Shown here piece by piece: positions 19,929 to 29,728 of a stretch of DNA of 31,447 nt. The DNA is taken from contig MNCI01014583.1 in NCBI GenBank assembly GCA_015680685.1, positions 4,374 to 35,820 of the forward strand, read 5' to 3'. The position numbers were made by a program, and so were the translations under genes. This DNA is from Gnetum montanum. Its lineage: Eukaryota > Streptophyta > Gnetopsida > Gnetales > Gnetaceae. Each line of letters opens with the position of its first letter. The stretch's first letter is position 1. The notes below the pieces were generated by a model. It searched no databases, was not told the DNA's origin, and saw nothing but the letters and a program-made list of their open reading frames with translations.

Positions 19929-20901
19929 NNNNNNNNNNNNNNNNNNNNNNNNNNNNNNNNNNNNNNNNNNNNNNNNNNNNNNNNNNNNNNNNNNNNNNNN
20001 NNNNNNNNNNNNNNNNNNNNNNNNNNNNNNNNNNNNNNNNNNNNNNNNNNNNNNNNNNNNNNNNNNNNNNNNNNNNNNNNNNNNNNNNNNNNNNNNNNNN
20101 NNNNNNNNNNNNNNNNNNNNNNNNNNNNNNNNNNNNNNNNNNNNNNNNNNNNNNNNNNNNNNNNNNNNNNNNNNNNNNNNNNNNNNNNNNNNNNNNNNNN
20201 NNNNNNNNNNNNNNNNNNNNNNNNNNNNNNNNNNNNNNNNNNNNNNNNNNNNNNNNNNNNNNNNNNNNNNNNNNNNNNNNNNNNNNNNNNNNNNNNNNNN
20301 NNNNNNNNNNNNNNNNNNNNNNNNNNNNNNNNNNNNNNNNNNNNNNNNNNNNNNNNNNNNNNNNNNNNNNNNNNNNNNNNNNNNNNNNNNNNNNNNNNNN
20401 NNNNNNNNNNNNNNNNNNNNNNNNNNNNNNNNNNNNNNNNNNNNNNNNNNNNNNNNNNNNNNNNNNNNNNNNNNNNNNNNNNNNNNNNNNNNNNNNNNNN
20501 NNNNNNNNNNNNNNNNNNNNNNNNNNNNNNNNNNNNNNNNNNNNNNNNNNNNNNNNNNNNNNNNNNNNNNNNNNNNNNNNNNNNNNNNNNNNNNNNNNNN
20601 NNNNNNNNNNNNNNNNNNNNNNNNNNNNNNNNNNNNNNNNNNNNNNNNNNNNNNNNNNNNNNNNNNNNNNNNNNNNNNNNNNNNNNNNNNNNNNNNNNNN
20701 NNNNNNNNNNNNNNNNNNNNNNNNNNNNNNNNNNNNNNNNNNNNNNNNNNNNNNNNNNNNNNNNNNNNNNNNNNNNNNNNNNNNNNNNNNNNNNNNNNNN
20801 NNNNNNNNNNNNNNNNNNNNNNNNNNNNNNNNNNNNNNNNNNNNNNNNNNNNNNNNNNNNNNNNNNNNNNNNNNNNNNNNNNNNNNNNNNNNNNNNNNNN
20901 N
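19929..20901. other. Sequencing gap, 973 N
   Basis: Unknown bases. The gap may hide the protease region of element B; it is too short for reverse transcriptase, RNase H and integrase together. Frames spanning it are meaningless. Confidence 1.
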
Positions 20902-23511
20902 TGTATGGGTTGAGGGCTTGGGCCTGGTTTGTTTGGGATTAGAGGTAGGGCCCCCAGTGTTCAGTTGTTGTATATTAGGTGTGTCCTTTGTTTCAGCTGT
21001 GGGTACTCAAAAAATCAATCTAGTCTAAAGCCTCTTGGAATAGGAGGCTCATTTGGTGTTGCCAAGCTTGGGTTTTTGGCCAATTCACAGAATCGATCGT
21101 GTCTTTGGGCTGCCACTGGGGAAAACTACTTGTGTTTAATGGCCCCAGCCTTCAAAAGTTGATCTAACAACTGGGAAGGCTTCATGGGGAGCGGTGTGTA
21201 TTGAGCGGGGTCTTTCCTCTCAAACGTACGTGCATGGCCCATGTTAGTAGCTTGCATGGTAGACGATTCAGGTGTGTGTGCTGGAGCGGTTCTCTCATAG
21301 TTAGCGGGAGCAGTAGGTGGTCTGCCTACTTCCCCATGTTGGTAGGTTGAGTCTCTGCTACTGCTGCTATCGTTGCTTTAGCCTTTTCTTTATCTTTTTT
21401 AGTGTGTTGATTTCTAAAGGCTAAGTAAGTAGGGTCATGGCTATTTTGGGCCGCCTCTTCTATGTTTTTAATTTGTACAAAAGCTTAGCTTAGAGTGTGC
21501 GCATTTAGATAATACAGTTTTTATTTGATGAAATCATTCATGGCTCCCTTAAGAATCGTAAGAAGGTATGTTTCTGGGATTGGCTCATGAAGTTCGCTGA
21601 GTGCGGCACTCCATCTTTGGATGAATTTTTGTACAGGTTCAAGGGATGCTTGTTTTACCTATATCAGACTATCCAAGGTTGCTTCAGGTTTTAGGTTGTA
21701 CTTAAACCTGGTAACGAACTGGTGTAAGAGATCCTCTAAAGAGGATATGGAGTTACGATGCAAGGCTCAGTACTAGTCTAATGCTCTGCCACTGAAGGAC
21801 ATGGCGAACACATGCAAGATTGCATGGGGCCAAGCCTGAAGCAACAGGAATTTTAGTCTAAATGTGACTAAATGAGCATTGAGATCTCCTTCCCCATTGT
21901 ATTTGGTTAGTTGAGGCAAAGAAACTCCTTTGGGCAAGGTTAATGATGGTACCGAAGAGCTAATAGAATCATCTTGGTAAAAGTCTAATACTTTAAGCTC
22001 TTCATTGTTAGCGATTTTGAGGTGTTTTACCTCATTGGCTAGCTCCTACATCATTTTCTTAGCTTCAACCCAGTCTTGGGCACTAGGTGAAGCATGAGGT
22101 TGGTTAGTTTGAGTGTCATACAAATTAGACTGTTGTACGGTTGGTGGGAATGATGATTGCTGAGTGACCGAAGGTTGCACTTGTGGAATATTTATAGTGG
22201 GTGCTACTAAGGGTGGCATGCCATAAGGTGTAGGTTGTTGTTGTNGGTTGTTGTTGTTGTTGTTGTTGAGCGACAAGGGTGAGCCATTGCCCAACTGTGG
22301 GTTGTGAAGGGAGGTTTTGCACCTAGTGTTGTACTAGCAAAGCTAAAGGTGTGGTATGAACCTACACTCGTGGGATGAAGTGTGTTGATGTGGTAGCGGG
22401 TATCACACATGGCATCCCAATTACTTGGGGTGGGAAAGTTGCTCCTACGTTAATTTGAGAGGGGGGTTGAGTGTCATACAAATTAGACTGTTGTACGGTT
22501 GGTGGGAATGATGATTGCTGAGTGATCGAAGGTTGCACTTGTGGAATATTTATAGTGGGTGCTACTAAGGGTGGCATGCCATAAGGTGTAGGTTGTTGTT
22601 GTTTTTGAGCGACGAGGGTGAGCCATTGCCCAACTGTGGGTTGTGAAGGGAGGTTTTGCACCTAGTGTTGTACTAGCAAAGCTAAAGGTGTGGTATGAAC
22701 CTACACTCGTGGGAGGAAGTGTGTTGATGTGGTAGCGGGTATCACAGATGGCATCCCAATTACTTGGGGTGGGAAAGTTGCTCCTACGTTAATTTGAGGG
22801 GGGGTTGTTGGGGTTGTACTTGTAAGAGGGAGGTAAGGTAGTAATCGGAGGGATAGTGGGGATGGGTACATTGAATTGAGTATCGATCATAGGGAGAGTG
22901 GGAATAAGAGTGGGTGCTTCCTATTGGGGCACATGTGCTTGAGTGGTTTTAAATGAATGGAGGGACATGGTCTCCCTCTTGAAAGGGTGAAATAACGGAT
23001 TCACATAAGTATGCGAACTGAGAGTATGGTACGAATCCCCGTGTTTGGACTGAGTAGCAAAATTATCTTCCTCATCTCCATTGTGAGATTCTACAGCGGG
23101 TTGATGTGAGGTTTGGTTCCTTGCCATGAGGAGTTGTGATACGAGTTCATGGTGGGATTCAGTAAGTGGGATGACATCATAGGCAGTAGGAACGAAGTCG
23201 TGACCTCCTTTGTAAATTAGCTCATAGTGTCTCTTTGCTTCCAGCTCAGCTCGATCAACGGCCAGGTTAGCTTGGATTTTAACACAAATAAAGTTATATT
23301 GTTCGGGAGTCAGGATGGTGAATGTGGAATCCCTACCTTGTAGTCTTAGTGACCGATGAGATGGCCCCTGAGGATTCATCATGCCAAGGGCAACTATGGA
23401 CTCAGCAGCGATGACGGGACCCGAGATCATGGTACCGAAGTCGGTAATGGGCAAGGCGGTGGTGTTGGTGTGTACAGGGTCCATTATCAAAGTGTTTAGA
23501 TGTAACAGCAT
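20902..23511 (-). pseudogene. gag of element B, homologous to gag of element A
   Basis: The first ATGs are near 23511 and 23484 (MDPVHTNTTALPITDFG). About 190 open codons follow, with LQGRDSTFTILTPEQYNF and a His/Ser-rich end, then a Pro/Thr/Gln-rich part that includes a 358-bp tandem duplication and changes frame. The gag core at about 21960-21380 reads LPQLTKYNGEGDLNAHLVTF, HVFAMSFSGRALD, a TAG at 21775-21773, FIQRWSAALSELHEPIPE and AFVQIKNIEEAA, matching element A segment by segment. From 21170 it continues FSPVAAQRHDRFCELAKNP and IPRGFRLD, equal to the pre-knuckle part of A, then enters Pro-rich sequence and the gap. Many stops. No reverse transcriptase or integrase is seen downstream. 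Confidence 0.72.
22109..22806. repeat. 358-bp tandem duplication within element B gag
   Basis: Copy 1 is 22109-22466 and copy 2 is 22467-22806, differing at only a handful of bases plus the length of a TTG run (copy 1 has the expanded run with the single N at 22245; copy 2 is about 20 bases shorter). The near identity contrasts with the heavily decayed surroundings, so the duplication is recent, or is an assembly artefact. Confidence 0.9.
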
Positions 23512-23589
23512 AAGCGAAAGAAAATAAATGGCTAAGTTTCAGAGAGAGAAAATATGGCTAAGTGTTGAACAGCAAAAATATGGCTAAGT

Positions 23590-24304
23590 GTTGAACAGCG
23601 TACGAAGGAGTGTCAGCTTGACCAACATCAGCTTGACCAAATGTCAGCTTGACCAAACGTCAACGTGACCAAATGTCAACTTGACCAAACTTCAATCTGA
23701 CCAAATGTCAGCTTGACCAATGCCAGCTTGACCCAACATCAGCTTGACCAAACGTCAACATGACCAAACATCAGCGTGACCAAACGTCAGTGTGACCAAC
23801 ATCTGGGTAAGAAAACTAAGTGTTAGACGCATCATCAACGTGACTAACGTCAGCTTGACCAAACGTTAATGTGACCAACGTCTGGGTAAGAAAACTAAGT
23901 ATTGAATGTAGCGTCAGCGTGACTAACGTCAGCTTGACCAAATGTCAGTGTGACCAAACATCAGCTTGACCAAATGTCAACTTAACAAAATGTCAGCTTG
24001 ACCAAATGTCAGCGTGACCAATGTGTGGGTAAGAAAACTAAGTGTTGGATGTAGCGTCAGCATGACTAATGTCAGCTTGACCAAACGTCAACGTGACCAA
24101 TGTCTGGGTAAGAAAATTAAGTGTTGGACGCAACGTCAGCGTGACTAACATCAGCTTGACTAAACGTCAGCTTGACCAAACATCAACATGACCAATGTCT
24201 AGGTAAGAAAACTAAGTGTTGGATGCAGCGTCAGCGTGACCAAATGTCAGCTTGACCAGCATCAGCGTGATCAACGTCTAGGTAAGAAAACTAAGTGTTG
24301 GACG
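23590..24304 (-). repeat. 16-bp W-box-like minisatellite in element B leader
   Basis: The core unit GACCAAACGTCAGCTT (16 bp) and variants, interrupted six times by a block containing GGGTAAGAAAACTAAGT. These blocks start at 23805, 23884, 24027, 24106, 24201 and 24280, so intervals are 79, 143, 79, 95 and 79: that is 79 plus 0, 4, 0, 1 and 0 units of 16. I count 15 TTGAC(C/T) words, the W-box bound by WRKY factors, most within GTCA-N3-TGAC dyads. The array lies between the primer binding site and gag; element A lacks it. Confidence 0.88.
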
Positions 24305-24417
24305 TTGTGATTCAAGCAAGGACGCTAGGAACAAGGCAGTGTAGGAATGCTAACAATCACAGCAGTGTGTGAACACTGGATCTAGGATGCTAAGAGGAAG
24401 ATCTAACAAAGAAATAA

Positions 24418-24434
24418 CCCTCCTTCTAGCGTCA
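24418..24434 (-). other. Primer binding site of element B
   Basis: Minus strand TGACGCTAGAAGGAGGG, six bases after the LTR2 end, matching 15 of 17 bases of the element A site. The TGG expected against a tRNA CCA end is TGA here, a decay change. Confidence 0.65.
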
Positions 24435-24440
24435 TTTTAC

Positions 24441-26064
24441 TGTACCGTTCGAAATCATCGGTGAGAGACTGGAATGAACAGACATCGAGAGATCTACGGA
24501 CAAATCAGTAAGACCCTGCCTTTGCTTGAGGGCAAGCTAGAAATTAAACGAGGCAGAGTGCCTTGAATGGTCTGCACACGAATCAAACGAGAACTTCCCT
24601 GAATGTACGCAAATTGAGGGACGCTGGGTTATACGTAAACGAATGTAAAAAAAAACCTTAACATAAACAAATGAAAAACGAATGTAAACTATTTAAACAA
24701 AAAAAACAAAAAAATGTGAATAGAAAAAATAATGTAAGCTACATGAATCTGGGCAATAATGCAAACTATTTGTATTGATAAACAATTAAAATGTGCACCG
24801 GTCAAAATGCAGTTGTGGAGTGGTCGCAAGGCGGATGTTTAGCCCTGATGGATCAAAACAGATGCTGGGAAGATGCAGGTTTTAGGTTGCAGGTGTACAG
24901 CGTCCAGTTTGTATGAAAGCCAGTGTATTGGATTGATGCCCAGATCTCCTTAGTGTTTTTATATTCCAATTTTTCGAACCCTGATCTCATGGAAAAATGG
25001 AGGATTTATAGGATTTTAAGCATGAGATTTGAATCTAGAAGAAGATCAGTGGCTGTGGGGTGAGAAAACTTCGGATCGAGTGACAGGTGTGTGCGTTGAC
25101 CGGATGCACGAAATGCTACAATGTACAGCATGCAACGTGACCAAGATCTCTTACGCTAATGGGTGTAATCCACCGCATAAGAGCTTGATACGCTGAAAAA
25201 TGTAAAAATGTTCAAAGAATGTTTAAAGTACAAGAATGAATCTGGATGTCTGGCCTCCGGATCTGCAAATCTGTGTTGTTTTTGCTCTGCCAAGGCCTCC
25301 AACATGTGTGGATCTGGCTCTGATGTGTGCACAGCCTGTTCTGGTGTCAGCGTCAGCATCTGGCATCAGTGTCAACGTCCAACGTTGATGTCTAGCATTA
25401 GCATCAGCGTCAGCATCAGCATCTAGCGTCAACGTCAACATCACTAACAACGTATGACCTAAAAATAGTGCATTTTGAGCCCATGTTTGACCTGCGAGAC
25501 CCATTTTTGGAGTGGATCTGCATGCTGTGGGTCATGGGGGTTCTATGTGCCAAATTTGGGCTGATTTGGATGTTGTTTTAGCCCTATTTTGGTTGGTGAC
25601 GCTGAGCCTTACGCTGAGCAGCGTTTGAAAAACAACCCCAGCGTCACCAAGTCAAAGTGGCATATTTGAGGCCCAAATCTTGATTTTCTGGAGGCTGAGA
25701 CCTACTGGGGACCTTAGTGAAGGTCATGGGAGGTCCCTGTGTTCAATTTCAGCCTGTTTTGACTTGGTTTTAGGGCTCCAAAAGTTGGTGATGTTGAGCC
25801 TTACGCTGACAGTGTAAGAAAACGTAACCAAAGTGTACTTAGCCAAAACCAAGCATTTTGAGCCCGAAACTTTTGATTCTGGATGCCAAAAGTTGATGCA
25901 GTCACCTATGGACCCTAGGGGGGACCTTGCTCACTCCATTGTATGTCATTTCATGCCATTTTGAAGGCTCTCAAGTTTGGTCATGCTATACTCATGTTGG
26001 GCAGTAGCATGACTTAGCTTGATTCTTGTCTAAAAGTGCTAGGCCAAAATTTTGTGGTGTTTCA
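24441..26064 (-). mobile_element. LTR2, 5' LTR of element B
   Basis: On the minus strand it starts TGAAACACCACAAAATTTTG at 26064 and ends GAACGGTACA at 24441, then a short spacer and the primer site. It holds a TATA-like TATAAATC at 25010-25003 and a hexamer repeat where LTR1 has its 15-bp repeat. Its right edge falls exactly at 26065, where an in-frame RNase H of element C begins. The flanking five bases (GCCAT, 26065-26069) do not match those left of LTR1 (TGGAC), so no target-site duplication supports a simple B insertion. Confidence 0.7.
25335..25445. repeat. Hexamer-based repeat in LTR2
   Basis: AGCGTC / AGCATC / AACGTC words in imperfect tandem. It occupies the place of the 15-bp minisatellite in LTR1, so the repeat type was replaced between the two LTRs. 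Confidence 0.75.
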
Positions 26065-26997
26065 GCCATGATAGAGCCCAAGTTTCCTGATGAACAGATA
26101 TATAGTCTAAGCCCTATATCAACAGGCCTTGAAGAGACGTTATACTTTGACAGAGCTTTGACTACCAGAGGCGGTAGTGCTGCTGTTGTTATTACATTCT
26201 CCCTTGAGGATGTGCATCCATTAGCTTACCACCTGGCCTTCCCTTGTACGAACAATGTGGAAGAGTACAAGGGGCTCCTTAGTCAATTGTTGACAGCCAG
26301 GAAACTCAACGTTCAACACCTAGCAATCCGAGGTGATTCGATGCTTATTATCAATCAAATCACAGGAGTTTACGCCTGCAAAGCTGTGCATCTGCAGCCC
26401 TATTACGATATGGCTAAAGATCTCCTAAAACAATTCATGACAACTGATGCCCAACACGTGCCACGTAACGAAAACATTGTAGATGATGCACTAGCCACAC
26501 TAGCCTTAAACATGCCACCACATTTGTTTACCACTTGGCCCGTTTTAATGATGGAATGTATAGAGCCTGTCATTCAAGCAGTACAAATTTCTTCTCTAAG
26601 CACAAGTGAAACATCAGAATGGTACGATAACATTAAAGCCTACCTTCTGCATGGAGAACCACCGCACAAGCTAACACCCACACAAAAAGATGCAATCCAC
26701 AAGCGTGCCAGGCAATATGTCATCATTGGAGATAGTACTCTCCATAGACGCTATTTTGATGGAGTATTGTTAACCTACGTTAACAATGACCAAGCACAAC
26801 AAATAATTAGCGAAGTTCATGAAGGATTATATGGGGGACATATAGCCCCACGAGCTATGGCTACTAAAATCATACGCTTAGGGTATTATTGGTCGTACAT
26901 GGAACGAGATTTCTTGACCAAGCTTAAGACATGTGATACATGCCAACGTTACGCAAATTCAATACACATGTCACCAATAGAATTACATACCACATAG
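26065..26997 (+). pseudogene. Tat-lineage archaeal-type RNase H and integrase N-terminus (element C)
   Basis: Pol fragment of an LTR retrotransposon; RNase H removes template RNA during reverse transcription. The frame starts right at the LTR2 border (AMIEPKFPDEQ); the upstream Met at 26026 lies in the LTR. RNase H: LYFDRALTTRGG with Asp at 26149-26151, NNVEEYKGLL with Glu near 26260, RGDSMLIINQI with Asp at 26334-26336, and VDDALATLAL with Asp near 26485, so the acidic residues are kept. The TNN-x-EY, RGDS and DALA motifs are those of the second (archaeal-type) RNase H of Tat elements. The integrase zinc-binding motif follows: His codons 26818 and 26839, then CDTCQ near 26935. A TAG at 26995-26997 interrupts. 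Reverse transcriptase and the first RNase H are absent from the window. Confidence 0.85.
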
Positions 26998-27861
26998 ATC
27001 ACTTGGCCATTCCAACGATGGGAACTAGACATCATAGGCCCCATCACACCTAAGTCTTTCGCAAGAGATAGCTTCATCATCACCGCCACCAAGTATTTCA
27101 CAAAGTGGGACGAGGCTATTCCCCTATGAAAGATTACATCTCAAAAGGTTTGTCATTTTATCTTAGACAATATAGTAACCAGATTTGGGCTTCCTATGAC
27201 TATTGTGACTGATAATGCATCACAATTTAGTAGTACAAAAACCAAATTTTTTTGCGATAACCTTGGCATCAAGCAATCTTTTTCCTCACCCTATTACTTG
27301 CAAGAAAATGGTCAAGCAAAAGCAACAAACAAGGTAATTATCAATTTACTCAAGAAGATGCTCAGCAACAACAAAAAATGATGGCATGAAAAAATCCTCT
27401 ACGTGCTATGGGCCTATCATATGACATGTAGAATAGCTACTAATAGGACACCCCACAGCTTAGTCTATGGATCTGAAGCAGTGTTACCCTTGGAACTACA
27501 AATCCCCTCATTGCAAATGGTCCTCTCCTTGGTTATAAATGAGACTCAACACAATGAGTCCAAGATCGTGGATTTAGACTCAGTGGAGGAGAAACGCATC
27601 CAGAAGCTTAACACCATCGAAAAGTATCAAGATAGGTAGAGACAGAAGCATCATCACAACTTGCATCAACGACCGATCAAGAAAGGAGACTTGGTTCTCA
27701 AAGCCATTCATGAACCAGCGGGCAAATTCTCTGCAAGTTGGGAAGGCCCTTTCTTGGTTATCAACGCATACAACAACAGAGCATTCAAGCTAGCAGACAT
27801 CAACGGCAACAAACACCCGAATCCAATGAATCATGTGTATCTGAAGTTGTACTACATCTAA
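26998..27861 (+). pseudogene. Integrase core and C-terminal domain of element C
   Basis: Same frame as the preceding RNase H segment, without a frameshift. WELDIIGPITP holds the first Asp (27028-27030), IVTDNASQF the second (27211-27213). Thirty-six codons later ENGQAKATNK has Lys (AAA, 27319-27321) at the catalytic Glu position, so the D(35)E triad is broken. LWAYHMTCRIATNRTPHSLV, YGSEAVLPLE and IPSLQ are Tat signatures. The C-terminus reads RPIKKGDLVLKAI, GKFSASWEGPF and PNPMNHVYLKLYYI, ending at a natural-looking TAA (27859-27861). In-frame stops lie near 27127, 27379 and 27638. It is followed after 31 bases by the hairpin array. Confidence 0.88.
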
Positions 27862-27892
27862 ATGTCAACTCGGCTCAAACGCAAGGTAACAA

Positions 27893-28212
27893 ACGTCCGC
27901 TACGACGTAAAACTGGCAAAGTTGTACACGTCCGCTACGACGTAAAACTAGCATTTCTTGCATGCATCAGCCAAGACGCTCAACTGGCAAAGTTTCCGAC
28001 CATCCGCCATGATGTGAAACTGGCAAGGTAAGCATACATCTGCTGAGATGCTAAACTAGCATAGACTTGTCCTTGGGTCATGACATAAAACTGACACCCA
28101 CAACACGGTCTGCTGGGACCATAAACTAGCTCTTCCACCATCTGCTACGACATAAAACTAGCAGGTTTCAGTCTGTCCAAATGTTAAATCGGGACCATAG
28201 TCTTCTGAGACT
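27893..28212 (+). repeat. Hairpin array of element C with covarying stems
   Basis: About ten units of 31-39 bp, each a short inverted repeat, usually a six-base loop, then TAAAACTAGC or close. 27893-27908 and 27928-27943: ACGTC-CGCTAC-GACGT; 27964-27979: GCATC-AGCCAA-GACGC (one mismatch); 28001-28014: CATC-CGCCAT-GATG; 28037-28050: CATC-TGCTGA-GATG; 28068-28085: TGTC-(10)-GACA; 28107-28120: GGTC-TGCTGG-GACC; 28199-28212: AGTC-TTCTGA-GACT. The unit near 28139-28152 is broken. The inner TC..GA pairs are mostly constant; the outer pairs change together. Confidence 0.88.
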
Positions 28213-29450
28213 TAAAACCAGCAACAACAACCAACCAGGACTCAAAATTGGAATCCGTCAATAGAAAACCCATGAAGCAAGTGAGCGTTATCACTCTTGC
28301 ACTACATCCCTACCAGATGGAATGGGTAAGGTGTTGGAATAGATGCAATGCCACTACCCCACTGGCATCCTACTGATTCCTCGGATATGCCGAAAGGCAT
28401 GCTACTGATCCCTCGAAGATGTTGCTACGATAGCCACTCTGTAGTTGTAGCTCTTGGGATTAACTTTGCCACTTGGGGCCCCAAAGAAATTGAAGTCATC
28501 CATAGTTTCAGTAGCCTCCACCCATCGCTACCACTAGATTCTGGCTTAGCAAATTCACCTGACTGGTTCTTTGCCTAGTTGATTGAGCAAGATGAATCTG
28601 GCTATCGACGGCGGCTTCATGAACCGTAGCATCAACATAGGGACCCTTGCTACGGTCCCTCTTTCACGACCTCCGCACTCCTTTTCACTTCAGGCGGTGC
28701 TTGTTTCAACAACCTGCCCCCTCCCCCCCCCCCCCCCCCCCCCCCCAAGTGATTAGGATGATTGCTTTTGCTCTCTATTCTCTGTTATGTTTTGCAGGTT
28801 ACTTGTCACGAAAGCGTTGATCGAGAATGCATTCATTAGAAGGTGAGGTATCATGACATTCTGAAGTGGCTACTTAGACTAGCCTGGCTACTTGGGAGTG
28901 CAAACCCTACCTCTCCCTCCATCAGATACCTTACTTTACTTTCAAATTCCCTTATCCTTATGACCGCCTTTACCGTCTTCTTTGTTTATACAGAGTGTGA
29001 ACATTTAATCAATTCTTTTGCATCATCATGTCCATAAACTAGCATAATGCAACTCGCCTCGTGGAATGTAATAGGCACTCAAAAAAAACTTGGCAAAGCT
29101 TTGAAAAATGGATGTAAAACAACTCATCCAGGACATACAGCTGTAACACAACTCGTCCGTGCAAGCCCTTCATATGTAGTATGGTAGCGTAACTTCTCGC
29201 AAATACACTCATGAAAGAACGCCTAATGACTTGTTCGTGAAACTTTTATGTTCACATGCTTGAGTCTTCCCCGAACCTCCCTCCTCTCACTTCTTTAAAA
29301 TCCCTCCTATGCTCCTCCCCCCGCCTTCGCATTTCCAAGTTTGACAAAGCGACATTTGAGTAATTACCGACAGATGTTGTTGGTTCCTTTACCTCTCTGG
29401 TGTTTCGTATTCTTTGTCAACGTCTTTTGGGCAAGCCCTCTAAACGTCAA
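28213..29450 (+). other. 3' untranslated region of element C
   Basis: No recognised gene. It contains a short direct repeat (GGCAT.CTACTGAT.CCTCG at about 28363 and 28397) and a run of 24 C at 28723-28746, which is a likely assembly weak point. Unlike the A region it holds no antisense gene. Confidence 0.5.
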
Positions 29451-29460
29451 CAAAGAGGGG
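29451..29460 (+). other. Polypurine tract of element C
   Basis: CAAAGAGGGG, four bases before the LTR start TGAAACACC; identical to that of element B. Confidence 0.75.
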
Positions 29461-29710
29461 CCATTGAAACACCATGAAAATTTCAAGGCCTCAACGGTTC
29501 AGCAAAATCTTGCGACTCAAGCAAGGATTTATGACAAGTCACGGCTCGACAAGTTCCCTTTCCGGCTAAGGGTCTATTGTGCCACGCTATGCAACACAGC
29601 GTAATAAACCCCAGAGGACAGAACAAGACAAGGGGTGCACAACGGCAAGCCTTCAACTTTGCAAGTTTTCTATGTTTCAAAAATCTTAACTTTTGGCATA
29701 TTACGCCGCA

Positions 29711-29728
29711 TTACACAACACAGTGTAA
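29711..29728. repeat. Hairpin in LTR C
   Basis: TTACAC (29711-29716), loop AACACA, GTGTAA (29723-29728), a perfect 6-bp stem. Related inverted motifs occur near 29582-29603, 29890-29920 and 29990-30040. Confidence 0.7.

Noticed and set aside
19843-20942. Two long frames of about 350 codons across the N run
   Set aside because: They are made of unknown bases; nothing can be said of their content.
23590-24304. CRISPR-like array
   Set aside because: Units are 16 bp without unique spacers, within a plant retroelement, and no cas genes are present; it is a minisatellite. The same applies to the hairpin arrays.
25223-25504. Minus frame rich in DADADA
   Set aside because: Product of the hexamer repeat in LTR2.
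26026-26064. Met at 26026 as the true start of the RNase H protein
   Set aside because: The first 13 codons lie inside LTR2; element C coding begins at 26065.
28723-28746. C24 homopolymer as a functional tract
   Set aside because: Most likely replication slippage or assembly uncertainty; the real polypurine tract is at 29451-29460.
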